Of a stretch of DNA of 64,000 nt, positions 1 through 9,071 are shown in pieces. Both the position numbers and the translations under genes were made by a program. The notes under the pieces are model-generated. The model had not been told where the DNA came from. It saw nothing but the letters and a program-made list of their open reading frames with translations, and did not search any database. Numbering within the stretch: the first letter of the stretch is position 1; each line of letters starts with the position of its first letter. The stretch is from Diphasiastrum complanatum (taxonomy: Eukaryota; Streptophyta; Lycopodiopsida; Lycopodiales; Lycopodiaceae): contig MU832041.1 in assembly GCA_029204225.1 (NCBI GenBank), positions 26,295 through 90,294 on the forward strand. Direction: 5' to 3'.

Positions 1-39
1 TCAAGTGTTTTAGGATCCTTATTTGCTGTAATTTTTACA
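1..39 (+). repeat. 3' end of a copia LTR in plus orientation
   Basis: Positions 5-39 are the exact reverse complement of 3540-3574, the inner end of the copia-A LTR, and end in the expected CA. No primer-binding site follows, so this is the outer (3') end of a plus-oriented LTR or solo LTR whose body lies left of the window. It faces the opposite way from copia-A. Confidence 0.75.
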
Positions 40-870
40 ACTAATCCTATGTTGACTATTGATAACTTTGCTTTTTTTCTCGTTTTATTTTGCAAAAATT
101 GCTTAGTTTCTTTTTTATAATATTGGTTATCGTCTAATAACTATTTAATAGTTATATTGGACATTCTAGAAACAAGATCTTTGACAATATTATAAGAATG
201 GTTTTTAAGTGGCGACAGATCTCTAGGTATCTCGCTACTTATCACTGGATCTGAAAATGTCACTTTTTTAACTTTTCTAGTTTCTTCGTCTAAAAGCTTC
301 TTAGCTTCTGAACTAATATCAACATCATAATGTTATCCATTAGACTTATCAAGCTTTAATTCTTTATTACTAGGAATTTTTACTAACCTTTACTTTTTCA
401 GTCGTGTTTTTTGTAATTTTTGTAATTTTCATCTTAGTTTTCTTCATATCTTTAAGAGTTAAAGAATCTTCACTACTTCTTGTAGTTACTTTATTTACTT
501 TTTTCTCTAAATCTGGCCATTGATGATCTTGATCTAATAATTCAGACTCTATTTCTATCCTGTGAACTATCATGTCAATGTTAGTCTTAGATGGCCAAAG
601 GTCGTCTTCCCTAGGCGAGTTTACAAATCTTGGTTTAGACCGTGGCTGTTGTGGCTGAGGACATTCAGCAAGTTTGATCGTTTCCCAAGAGAGAGAATAA
701 TCTCATCTTTTGCATGGTAAATGTATGTATGATGATAAACAGACTAGAGTGTATAAAGTTCACAATGAATACTACAGTGACATAACTGGTTATCCAAAGA
801 TGTTTGGGTAAATTGGCATCCAGGAACACCAATGAAAAACGATTTGGTCAAGGTCTGTAATTGTAAAAGC
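40..870. other. Unassigned stretch between LTR end and copia-A
   Basis: I see no known domain here. On the minus strand an open frame runs from about 700 down to 370 (the first ATG gives 67 codons at 573-370). It is rich in Lys, Thr and Glu at the C-terminal end and Pro/Gln/Arg-rich upstream, with no motif I can name. The right edge, near 870, is where homology to copia reverse transcriptase stops abruptly, so this may be an insertion into copia-A or foreign DNA joined by rearrangement. Confidence 0.4.
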
Positions 871-2236
871 TAAGATCTGGTCTAGTTATAGTGATCCACA
901 TTAAGGAACCTATAAGTTGCCTAAACAAAGTGATGTCCATGAAGGATCTTTCATCATCTTCATTTGGCACTTTTACATCTTGCTCCATTGGTGTGTCAAC
1001 ACTTTTGGATACTTCCATCTTAAACTTCTTCAAAAGACTTTGAGCATAGTTTACTTGACTTATAAAGATAAAATCAGACCCTCTAAGTACTTCTATGCCT
1101 AAGATGAAGTGAAGACACCCAAGATCTACCATCTTGAACTCTAAGGATAGATCTATCTTGATTTTTTCAATACCCTCAACACTATTTCCACTAATGATGA
1201 TGTCATCTACATAAATGAGTAAAAGTACAATACCAACATCATCAAACTTAATGTAAAGAGTGGGATCATATTCACTTTGAACAAAAGAAAGTGAAATAAG
1301 ATAGCAATGTAGTCTTGAATTCCAAGATCTCGAGGCTTGCTTCAAGCCATAGATGCTTCTTTGGAGATGGCATACTTTGTTCTCCATTCCAATAGACCTT
1401 GGTAGGCCTAAAGCATACTCCTCCTTGATCATAGCCTCCATGGAACCCGCGTTGACATGTCCAAGTCTTTTGTGCCATAAAGTAAAGGTAGATATCTTGC
1501 TCTTCTCGGCCAACATGACAACATTAGTATCCACAAATGCATCCAACTTATAAAGTTTTCCAAGTCTAGTGCCCTTAGCCACTATCTTACCCTTCTTCTT
1601 GATGAAACATTCATTTGAAGCAAAGTCAACATTGAAACCATTGTCTACCATTTGGCCAACACTTAGTAGATTCTTTGTTATTGTAGGAATGTACAAAACA
1701 CCTTCTATGTTGATCTTTTTGGAAGATCCTAAGCAAAGGGGAATGCTACCAACTCCTTCAATCTTACAAGCTTCATCATTTGATGTATAGATAGACTTTA
1801 TAGGTCCATCATAAGATAAGAGAGAAGAGAAAAACTCCCTTTTACTAGTCATGTGTGAACTAGCACCCGAGTCAATCCACCAAGGATCTTCTCCTTTGAA
1901 GCTTGTTGAAGAAAATATGGACATCATGAGAGAGTCCTCATGTGAACTCTCCTCCTCCTCCTCTTTGCTCATGTTGGCTTGGCTTTGATCTTGCTTCCTC
2001 TTGAAGCATTCCGAGGCATAATGCCCCATCTTGCTACAATAGTAGCACTTCACCTTTGATTTGTCCTTCTTGACTTTGCTTGTTGATGGAGATGCCTTTG
2101 AGGGTCCTTCTTGATCCTCAAGCTTTGTAGACTTCTTGAATGTTGATCCTTTGCCTTTGGACTTGCCTTTGCCTTTGGTGAAGAGAGCTTGGTCATCTCC
2201 ACCTTGGATGGAAAGCCTATCCATCCTCTCTTGCAT
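848..2236 (-). pseudogene. pol: copia-A pol with in-frame integrase/RT deletion
   Basis: The 462-codon frame contains, in order, the Gag zinc knuckle CYYCSKMGHYASEC (residues about 64-77), the retropepsin motif WWIDSGASSHMTS (about 119-131), the GAG-pre-integrase stretch LWHKRLGHVNAGSM (about 254-267), then without a gap the RT segment SIYGLKQASRSW and the catalytic IYVDDIIISG box. The integrase core and the N-terminal part of RT are absent. The join falls at a KVC triplet (near 1370-1380) that normally occurs in both deleted-flank domains. The C-terminus ends just after TRPDLSF, where the sequence leaves copia homology. A protein from this frame could not integrate DNA. The uninterrupted frame over about 1.4 kb suggests a young deletion derivative or one that was mobilised in trans. 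Confidence 0.85.
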
Positions 2237-2254
2237 TTGGCTCCTTCTTGATTC

Positions 2255-2734
2255 CTAGGCCATGAGTGTGCCTTGGAGTTCTTCAAGTATGGGTAGCTTA
2301 CCCATAATTGCATATCCCTGAACCAAATTGTCAAATTCAAAGCCTAGTCCATTCAATATGAGTTGAACAAACTCTTCATCCTTGATAGGGTCACCTATAA
2401 AGGCTAGCTCTTTGTTCAATTCCTTTACTCTTAGGACAAAAGTATGTGCACTCTCTCCTTTCTTTTGATAGCTTCTATAGATTTGATTCTTTAAAGCTAA
2501 CATTCTAGTTTGGTTCTTGGATTCGTAGACCTTTTGCAAAGTCTCCCAAGCATCTTGAGCTGAAGTGCAATCTCCTACCTCTCTTAAGAGTTCATTTGCA
2601 ACATTCATTTTTATGCAATGTAGTGCAACATTGCACCTCTTGATATATTTGGCTTTTTCTTGAGGATGAATAGGTTCACCCTCCTTACCATTTACAATTT
2701 CCATCAGATCTTGCATGATCATGATAGATTCCAT
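2255..2734 (-). pseudogene. gag: copia-A gag (capsid, UBN2-type)
   Basis: This 159-codon frame encodes the helical capsid region of a plant copia Gag (UBN2/retrotran_gag family). Visible landmarks are the central AWETLQKVYESKNQTR segment and the QKKGESAHTFVLRVKELN helix, both typical of this family. Gag forms the virus-like particle in the cytoplasm. A single stop codon at 2255-2257 separates it from the pol frame, and the two are otherwise in the same reading frame with only six codons between the stop and the next ATG. The original element therefore probably encoded one Gag-Pol polyprotein. I call it a pseudogene because of that stop and the damaged pol. Confidence 0.8.
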
Positions 2735-3527
2735 TCTAGCTTTCCATATGGAATAGAATGAAGGTTACTTCTATTGATTTGATTGAAGGTCTACCTTATC
2801 CCACTTCTTAGGGACCTGAAAAGATCAGTAATAGACTTCCTATAAAGATCTAAGAATGATCTCTAACAAAATCAAATCATAGAATACTAGAAACAATGCA
2901 CTTGCTTGATTGAAGTAGACAATACTAGTAGAATTGCCCCTCTTTCTATAGAGAACATTAAAGCTTCCAAATGATCTGATCAAGAGTGAATTTCAGCAAC
3001 CTAATATACTTCCAAAATCACTTGTAAAAGATCTAAATGGAACTTAATGAGGATGCAACACAATCTACTATCCAATCACAAGCAAAAAATGATCAAAATT
3101 GATAAAAAATTGATCTAATTTGGTGCATAAGTCAAGCAATGGTTGGACTGAACCTAAATCACTTTAGGATGTGTCTACCACACCTTATAACAGCCTTGAA
3201 GAGTCCCCAAAACTCTGATCTTCCCTCTTCTTGAATGCTAGCAAGCCTCCTCTATGAAATCACCTCCAAAACTCGCTTAGAAATCAATGCTTGGAGCAAG
3301 CAAAACTTGCTATCTTGGTAATGTGAATTGAATTCAACTTTGACTCTGGTTTTAGAAACCTAAACACCTACAAATGAAGTCACACAACACCAATCTCCAA
3401 TGTATTTGACTCACTTTGAGTTCTAGAATCAATACTAGATGCTAAGATCCAATCTACACAAGATTTAGATCAAAAATTGTGATCAAATTGAATGAAAACC
3501 AAGGATTTAGCTCATTTTAGCCTTTAG

Positions 3528-3539
3528 GCTCTGATACCA
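3528..3539 (-). promoter_or_regulatory. Primer-binding site (initiator tRNA-Met)
   Basis: The minus strand reads TGGTATCAGAGC immediately inside the LTR. This is the standard plant copia site that pairs with the 3' end of initiator tRNA-Met to prime minus-strand DNA synthesis. It fixes the orientation of copia-A and the inner end of its LTR. Confidence 0.9.
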
Positions 3540-4219
3540 TGTAAAAATTACAGCAAATAAGGATCCTAAAACACTCTAAATGATGAGGAAAATAATAGAT
3601 TATGATTTCATAAGATTAGCACAAGTTGACCCATCAAAATCCATCAAAAATCTATGCTTGAACCTCACTAAATGGCCCAAATTCTTGAAGAAGGCTTCAC
3701 ACGTGTGAAAGTATGGCCTCCCACAGTCTGAGTATTGTACACCAGACCTACATTCAATCCTATAATCATTAGTAATCACAAGTACTCAAACAACTATGAA
3801 CATAGAAAGCAATTGCACCATTATGAGAGAAAAAACATGAAATTGCTTGATTGATTTTGGTGAGATATCATCACCTATATATACATGATCCATCACGGTT
3901 TTGGGCAGGTATGAGTAGCCCTAAACCTATCCCTAATGCTAATTTTGGTGGATCTTTCATCCCTACCAAGTCAGGGTTGAATCTTGGAGATCCCTCAACA
4001 ATGCAAAAATTACCAAAAATAGCTCCTATTTTTTCTCCCTTGTATCTAAGCATATTTGGACTCATTCCAAAGGTTCTAACACTTAGGTATACTTGAGAAC
4101 ATCCTTATGAATGGAATCCTATGCTATTTGGCACGTGTGACAAGCCACATCATGACTATCTAACTATTTACAAGTCATATGACCAAAACTAGTCAAGCTA
4201 GAGTAGTGAATTTTTAACA
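3540..4219 (-). repeat. 5' LTR of copia-A
   Basis: On the minus strand it begins TGTTAAAAATTCAC at 4219 and ends TGTAATTTTTACA at 3540, directly followed by the primer-binding site. The length is about 680 bp. It contains the palindrome CACACGTGTG at 3698-3707, a motif also repeated in the copia-D LTR. The outer boundary is inferred from the TG/CA ends and from resumption of the gypsy-1 reading frame at 4220. Confidence 0.75.
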
Positions 4220-4621
4220 TTAGTTAATTATGGTGATAAAGGCCAACCAGAGATTCAAGTAGTAATCAATGGCTGCATCTTAGATAATGTACCCATAGAT
4301 TTTGGATCTAGTGTAAATATAATGACTGAAGAAACAACATATGAATTAGGCATTCATCATAGAATAGCACCCACATTAAGACATTTAAGATTAGCCGATG
4401 CAACTAGAAGATCACCAATAGGAGAACTATCTCAGGTTATAGTTTATATTGGGGACCATATGTTTCTTATGGATTTTATAATATTAAAAACTACAAGACA
4501 ATCATCATATAGAGTGTTATTAGGACAACCATGGCTCTATCAGGCCGATGTTATAACCCACTGGAAGAAAAAGGAGATTAGGCTTCAGAGACCAGATGGA
4601 GACACCGATAGGAAAAAGTCA
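4220..4621 (+). pseudogene. gypsy-1 protease-like domain 1
   Basis: This is a retropepsin-like fold: the strand PEIQVVINGCILDNVPIDFG contains the active-site region, where the usual D-S/T-G has become D-F-G, followed by GSSVNIMTEETTYELG, the flap region, and the closing motif VLLGQPWLYQADVITHW. Aspartic proteases of this type cleave the Gag-Pol polyprotein. The changed active-site triad suggests loss of catalysis. The frame is open from 4220 (the copia-A edge) to a stop at 4621. The ATG at 4322 lies within the domain and is not a real start. Confidence 0.75.
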
Positions 4622-5560
4622 TAAAAGAATTTCCATATCATGGAAAAAAGATAAGTACGAAGGTGAGACACCTACATCTTCCTCGAGCTATACTTCGGAG
4701 GAAGAAGGGCTTCAGTCAGTAGGGACTGCGGAAGGGGAGAGGATAGTTACATTAAAAATACCTGCATACAGTAATAGAGTAGAATATCTAGATAGAGGAG
4801 ATTGTGGAGTTCCAAAGATTAGTGTGATCATAGGAGATCAGACCATAGATAGAATACTAATAGACTCAGGATCTAGTATCAACCTAGTAACGAAAACAAT
4901 GGTTAAAGAATTAGGAATAGAAAACTAGATACAACCTATCACTTATCACAAAATCCATTTAGCAGACGCGACTAAATGTATACCAGTAGGTGAGCTAAAA
5001 GGTATTAACGTAGTTATAAAGACAGAGACGTTTGTTATGAATTTTCTTGTCATAAATCCAGTAGATACACCACCTTATTCGATATTATTTGGAAGACATT
5101 AGAGGAGTTCTAAATCTAAAAAAGACCCTTTGTAAAGATTCCTTTTATATTTTTTCTCATTTTTTTTTTCAACATGGACCAATCAAAACACTAAAATTTG
5201 AAATCTACATAATGTAACTTTTTGAGTCCATCTTTTGGATTTTGCACTAAAAATGGCATAACTTTTTAGTGATAAGTTCGAATTTAGCGGAGTTTGGTGC
5301 ATTGGAAAGCGCTTGACAAGGGCTTTACAATGATATGTTAGATGACATACTTTTAAGCTACGATTAAAAAGTTATGACAATTCAAAAGTATTAGTGTTAT
5401 AATATTTTAATAATATAAACTACATCTTGCATGAATTCTTAAAGGGTCTTTTTGGAGCTCAAAACTCCTCTAATGCCATGGTTATATCAAGCAGATGCTA
5501 TTATAAATTGGTCTACCAAGCAGATATTTTTTTAGGTATTCTCACAGCCAGTCCAATAGG
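4596..5560 (+). pseudogene. gypsy-1 protease-like domain 2, split by a MITE
   Basis: A second retropepsin-like domain follows an acidic Ser/Glu linker (TSSSSYTSEEEG). It keeps the intact active-site motif LIDSGSSINLVTK and continues past a stop at 4926-4928 through HLADATKCIPVGELKG to ILFGR at about 5095. The expected closing motif PWLYQADAIINW appears only at about 5476, after a 379-bp inverted-repeat insertion. Two protease-like units in tandem in one gypsy pol are unusual. Either a within-element duplication or recombination between relatives could explain it. I consider the identity of both domains good and their origin open. Confidence 0.7.
5097..5475. mobile_element. MITE-like element with terminal inverted repeats
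   Basis: The left end CATTAGAGGAGTT matches the reverse complement of the right end AACTCCTCTAATG. Similarity continues imperfectly for about 30 bp, up to a shared AAAGACCCTTT segment. The interior is AT-rich and non-coding and contains the inverted words ATAACTTTTTAG and TTAAAAAGTTAT. It interrupts protease domain 2 between ILFGR and PWLYQAD. The target duplication is unclear (a TA or a few bases), so I do not assign a superfamily. Confidence 0.7.
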
Positions 5561-5684
5561 GGGTCACCTTTTGAGATGGGGTGAGGAGTTAGCTAGACCT
5601 GCTAAATCATGGACCAATTTCATAGAATGTTATGAGATTGATGAGGAAGTATAAATACCGACAACATCCGAGTCAAGATAAGTT

Positions 5685-6627
5685 TTGGGTGGAACCAGAG
5701 CAAGTCTGACCAAGGGGATGGTAGATAAAACAGATTATGTAGAAATAGAAATTAATAAAGGTAAGACTTTGAATCTGTATAAACACCAATCGGACCAAGA
5801 ACGTGAAGACTATATATTGCTTCTTCGAAAACACCAAAATGTGTTTGCTTGGTCGCTGGATGATTTAATAGGTATACCAGTTAAATGGGGTGAACATAGA
5901 ATAGATCTCATTCAAGGAACAATACTTGTTAGGTAGCGCCATTATAGATTGAATCCAAAGTACTTCTTATTAGTAAAAGACAAATTAGATAGATGTCTTA
6001 GATCGGGTATTATATATCCTGTTCTAAGCAATGAGTGGGTCTCACCAATAGTTATAGTACCTAAGAAGAAGACGGGCAGGATTAGAGTTTGTCAAGATTT
6101 TAGGAAACTAAATGCTGCCACAACAAAAGATTATCATCCTCTGCCGTATACATATACCATTCTTGACCAGGTAGCTGGACATGAACGTTATAGATTTTTA
6201 GATGGATTCTCAGGTTATAACCAAGTTTTTATAAAAGAGGAAGATAGATCCAAAACTACTTTCACCACTGATTGGGGGACGTACGCATATACGTGAATGC
6301 CCTTTGGTCTTTGTAATGCACCTGCCACTTTCCAGCGTATAATGACAAATATTTTTCAAAAAAATTTAAGAAATTTTTTAGAAATTTTTATGGATGACTT
6401 TTGTGTCTATTCATCAACCAAAAACCATTTAGATGCATTAGAGAAAACATTGAGAAGATGTCAAGAGACATCTCTTAAATTGCATCCAGCTAAGTGTTAC
6501 TGTGGGATGAGGGAAGGCATCCTTTTAGGGCATAAAATTTCGAAGGATGGTATACAAGACGACATCGAAAAAATAAAAAGGATTTTAGAATTATTAGAAC
6601 CAACCAATTTAAGAGAGCTTACATGTA
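5685..6627 (+). pseudogene. pol: gypsy-1 reverse transcriptase
   Basis: One reading frame covers the pre-RT linker (HQNVFAWSLDDLIGIP), the fingers motif SPIVIVPKKKTGRIRVCQDF, FSGYNQVFIKEEDRSKTTF, MPFGLCNAPATFQRIM and the catalytic box IFMDDFCVYSS, then the LLGHKISKDGI thumb segment. The frame is interrupted by stops at 5934-5936 and 6294-6296, each within an otherwise conserved motif. The enzyme copies element RNA to DNA inside the particle. The FMDD box keeps both metal-binding aspartates. The frame breaks again at about 6625, where a small deletion removed the segment before GYYRR. Confidence 0.9.
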
Positions 6628-7200
6628 GGTTACTATCGGAGGATAATTAAAGATTATGCTATAATAGTAACTCCTTTAACAAGTTTACTAAAAAAATATG
6701 TTGAGTACCATTGGACACAGGACCATCAACAAGCTTTTGATCAATTGAAACAATCATTAGTAGAAGCCACTGGGGTTAGACCTCCAAATTGGGCTAAAAA
6801 GTTCCATTTATATGTAGACACATTATCTTTTGCGATAAGTGTGGTGCTTAGTCAGATTGATGACCAAAATATAGATTATCCAATTTACTATGCAGGAAGG
6901 CAACTCGCTGCATCAGAAAAGAATTATTTCACTACAAAACGAGAAGCACTGGGGATGATTTATTCAATAAAGAAATTTAGACATTACCTTTTAGGATACC
7001 CTTTTGTTTTTCACGTAGATCATTACGCATTAAAATATTTAGTGAATAAACCTGATCTTTCGGATAAAATAGCTAGATGGGTATTATTATTAGATGAGTT
7101 TAATTATGAAGTAGAATTAAGAAGAGGCAAGGATCATCAAAATGCCAACTATATATCCCGCCTCCAAACAAAAAATCAATTAGACTCCATTTCTGATGAA
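6628..7200 (+). pseudogene. pol: gypsy-1 RNase H domain
   Basis: It follows RT in the next frame after the break at 6625. The tether GYYRRIIKDYA leads to the RNase H fold: FHLYVDTLSFAISVVLSQID carries the first acidic residue, YFTTKREALGMIYSIKKFRH the catalytic Glu, and FVFHVDHYALKYLVN the next Asp. It ends with the usual linker WVLLLDEFNYEVELRRGKDH. RNase H removes the RNA strand during reverse transcription. The frame stays open to the integrase zinc region. Confidence 0.88.
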
Positions 7201-8484
7201 CTTCCAGAAGAACATATAATGCGTATTCAATCAGAAACATCAATTTATAGGGACGTTATTAATTTTTTACAAGACCAGATATATCCTGAACATTTTAATA
7301 AACATCAAAAAACTGTTTTTCTTTCTAAGGTAGGACTTTACACGATTGTAAATAGTATATTGTATAAATTAGGAGCTGACAATAGTCTTCGCCGATGTTT
7401 AGAACCAACCGAGACAACCGCTGTAATAAGTGCATTACATGAGAAAGATTTGGGAGGTCACTATGCTCTTAAAAACACTGCAAAAAATATTTTCAATGCT
7501 AAATATTGGTGGCCTACCGTCTATAGAGATGTTAAATCATTCATAAAAAATGTGATGCATGCCAGAGGATGGGAAAACTCAGCTTCGCAACACATTGGCC
7601 GCTTACTCCAATTATTCCCTTAGCACCCTTTGAGAAGTTGGGGATAGATTTTGTAGGGCCTATTAAACCGATCACACATAAAACTTGTCGTTGTTACATA
7701 CTCGTTGCCACGGACTATGCTACCAAGATGGTAGAGGCCGAAGCCACAATTAAGAATGATGCTAAGACTGTAGCAAAATTTTTATTCCAAAACATTATCA
7801 TGCAATATGGTTGTCTCTTAGGACTCGTTAGCGATAGGGGAACCCATTTTCTTAATCAAACCATAGAAGTCATGCTGTCATATTTTTCTATTACACATCG
7901 TCAAACCACTCCATATAATCCAAAAGCAAATGGGCTTACGGAACGGGCAAATGGAATTCTATGTAAAATTTTGAATAAAGTAACGGAAACACATTCTCTG
8001 ATTGGGATCAAAAGTTACCATCTGTCTTATGGGCATATAGAACTGCTGAAAAGATTACAACTAGGCAGACTCCATACTATCTTGTGTGTGGAATACATCC
8101 CATACTAACAATAGAATTTGAAGTTCCGAAGTTTCGCATTAGTAATAAAGAGCGAATGGATGAACACGATAGTCTCCGGGAGCGGATGATTTCTTTGACA
8201 CAACTGGAAGAAGATTGTCATCTTTCATTAATCGAGACTGAACGAGTTCAGAATAAAAGAAAAGAAATTTTTTATCAATCCATCAAGAAAATAAAAAAGA
8301 GGACTATGTGCTTCTGTATGATAACAGACACATGTTGTTTCTTGAAAAATTACATACCAGATGGATGGGACTGTATAAAGTTATAAAAGTTTTTAATAAT
8401 GGATCACTTCAGTTAGCTGATCTCCAAAGACATTTACTTGACACTCGAGTAAATGGTTCAAGGGTAAAGCGCTACTATGACTAA
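7201..8484 (+). pseudogene. pol: gypsy-1 integrase
   Basis: The N-terminal HHCC finger is split by a frameshift: the His half (LHEKDLGGHYALKNTAK) is in one frame, and the CDACQR half lies at about 7551 in the next frame. The core has the D,D,E triad in GIDFVGPI, SDRGTHF and NGLTERANGI. Further frameshifts near 8000 and 8310 are needed to follow the C-terminal domain, which ends NGSRVKRYYD with a stop at 8482-8484. Integrase inserts the cDNA into chromosomal DNA. No chromodomain is visible after the conserved C-terminus. Confidence 0.85.
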
Positions 8485-9071
8485 TGTCCGATACATCAGT
8501 TTTTGAAGGCCGTCATTTTTTGTCCAATTATTATTATTATTAATTTTTACTGAAGTATTAGAGAAAATGCCGAAACTAGTTTACATTTTAGCGAAGATGC
8601 CGAAGCATGCTGCATTGTTTGTATTGCGAAAAACCCGATACCTTCGCTCCATTTTATACTTTGCAAAAAACCCGACACTACATTGGAATTTTTCATTTCA
8701 GAAATACGAAAATTGCGACACTTACTTTCACATTTTTCAGGATTTTCTACCTTCCGACACCTTCACATTTTTCGCATAATAATTTTTGCTTTGATTTACC
8801 AAGCGAAGCATTCGTGTATTTTGCTTATTTATTTATTTATTTATTTTTGTTTTTAGGACTAGAAACTTTATTATTGAGTATGTACCTTCAAAACAAAGGA
8901 CACGCTTCCATTTAATAATTACTCTAATCCGCCGAAATACCATCAATACGCCTAAAACCTCAAACACTTTAGTTGTTGTCGCTACCACTTTCCATCACTC
9001 TTGCTCTCCAAATTGCGAATTGTTACGATCAAGCTCTTGTCTGCCATCGCTCGTTTACATCTGCAAGCACT
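8485..9071. other. Non-coding spacer after gypsy-1 pol
   Basis: This AT-rich stretch has no conserved coding. It holds several short GCGAA/CCGAA words, an (ATT)n tract near 8530 and an ATTT microsatellite at about 8824-8846. An open frame begins around 8973, but the first convincing start for the downstream ORF is the ATG at 9072. Confidence 0.5.

Larger units (their letters stand above)
871..4219 (-). mobile_element. Copia-A, truncated Ty1/copia retrotransposon
   Basis: Read on the minus strand, the order is LTR (4219-3540), primer-binding site, a leader of about 0.8 kb with no coding potential (3527-2735), gag, then protease, GAG-pre-integrase and a partial reverse transcriptase. Homology stops at about 870 inside RT, so RNase H and the 3' LTR are missing. 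The integrase and the N-terminal half of RT are also deleted. The element lies against the protease region of gypsy-1, so it most likely inserted there, but the second target-site copy is not visible. LTR ends and RT sequence resemble copia-D (48298-50113), suggesting one family. Confidence 0.85.

Noticed and set aside
1353-1790. Plus-strand ORFs across copia-A
   Set aside because: They are antisense shadows of the well-supported minus-strand pol frame.
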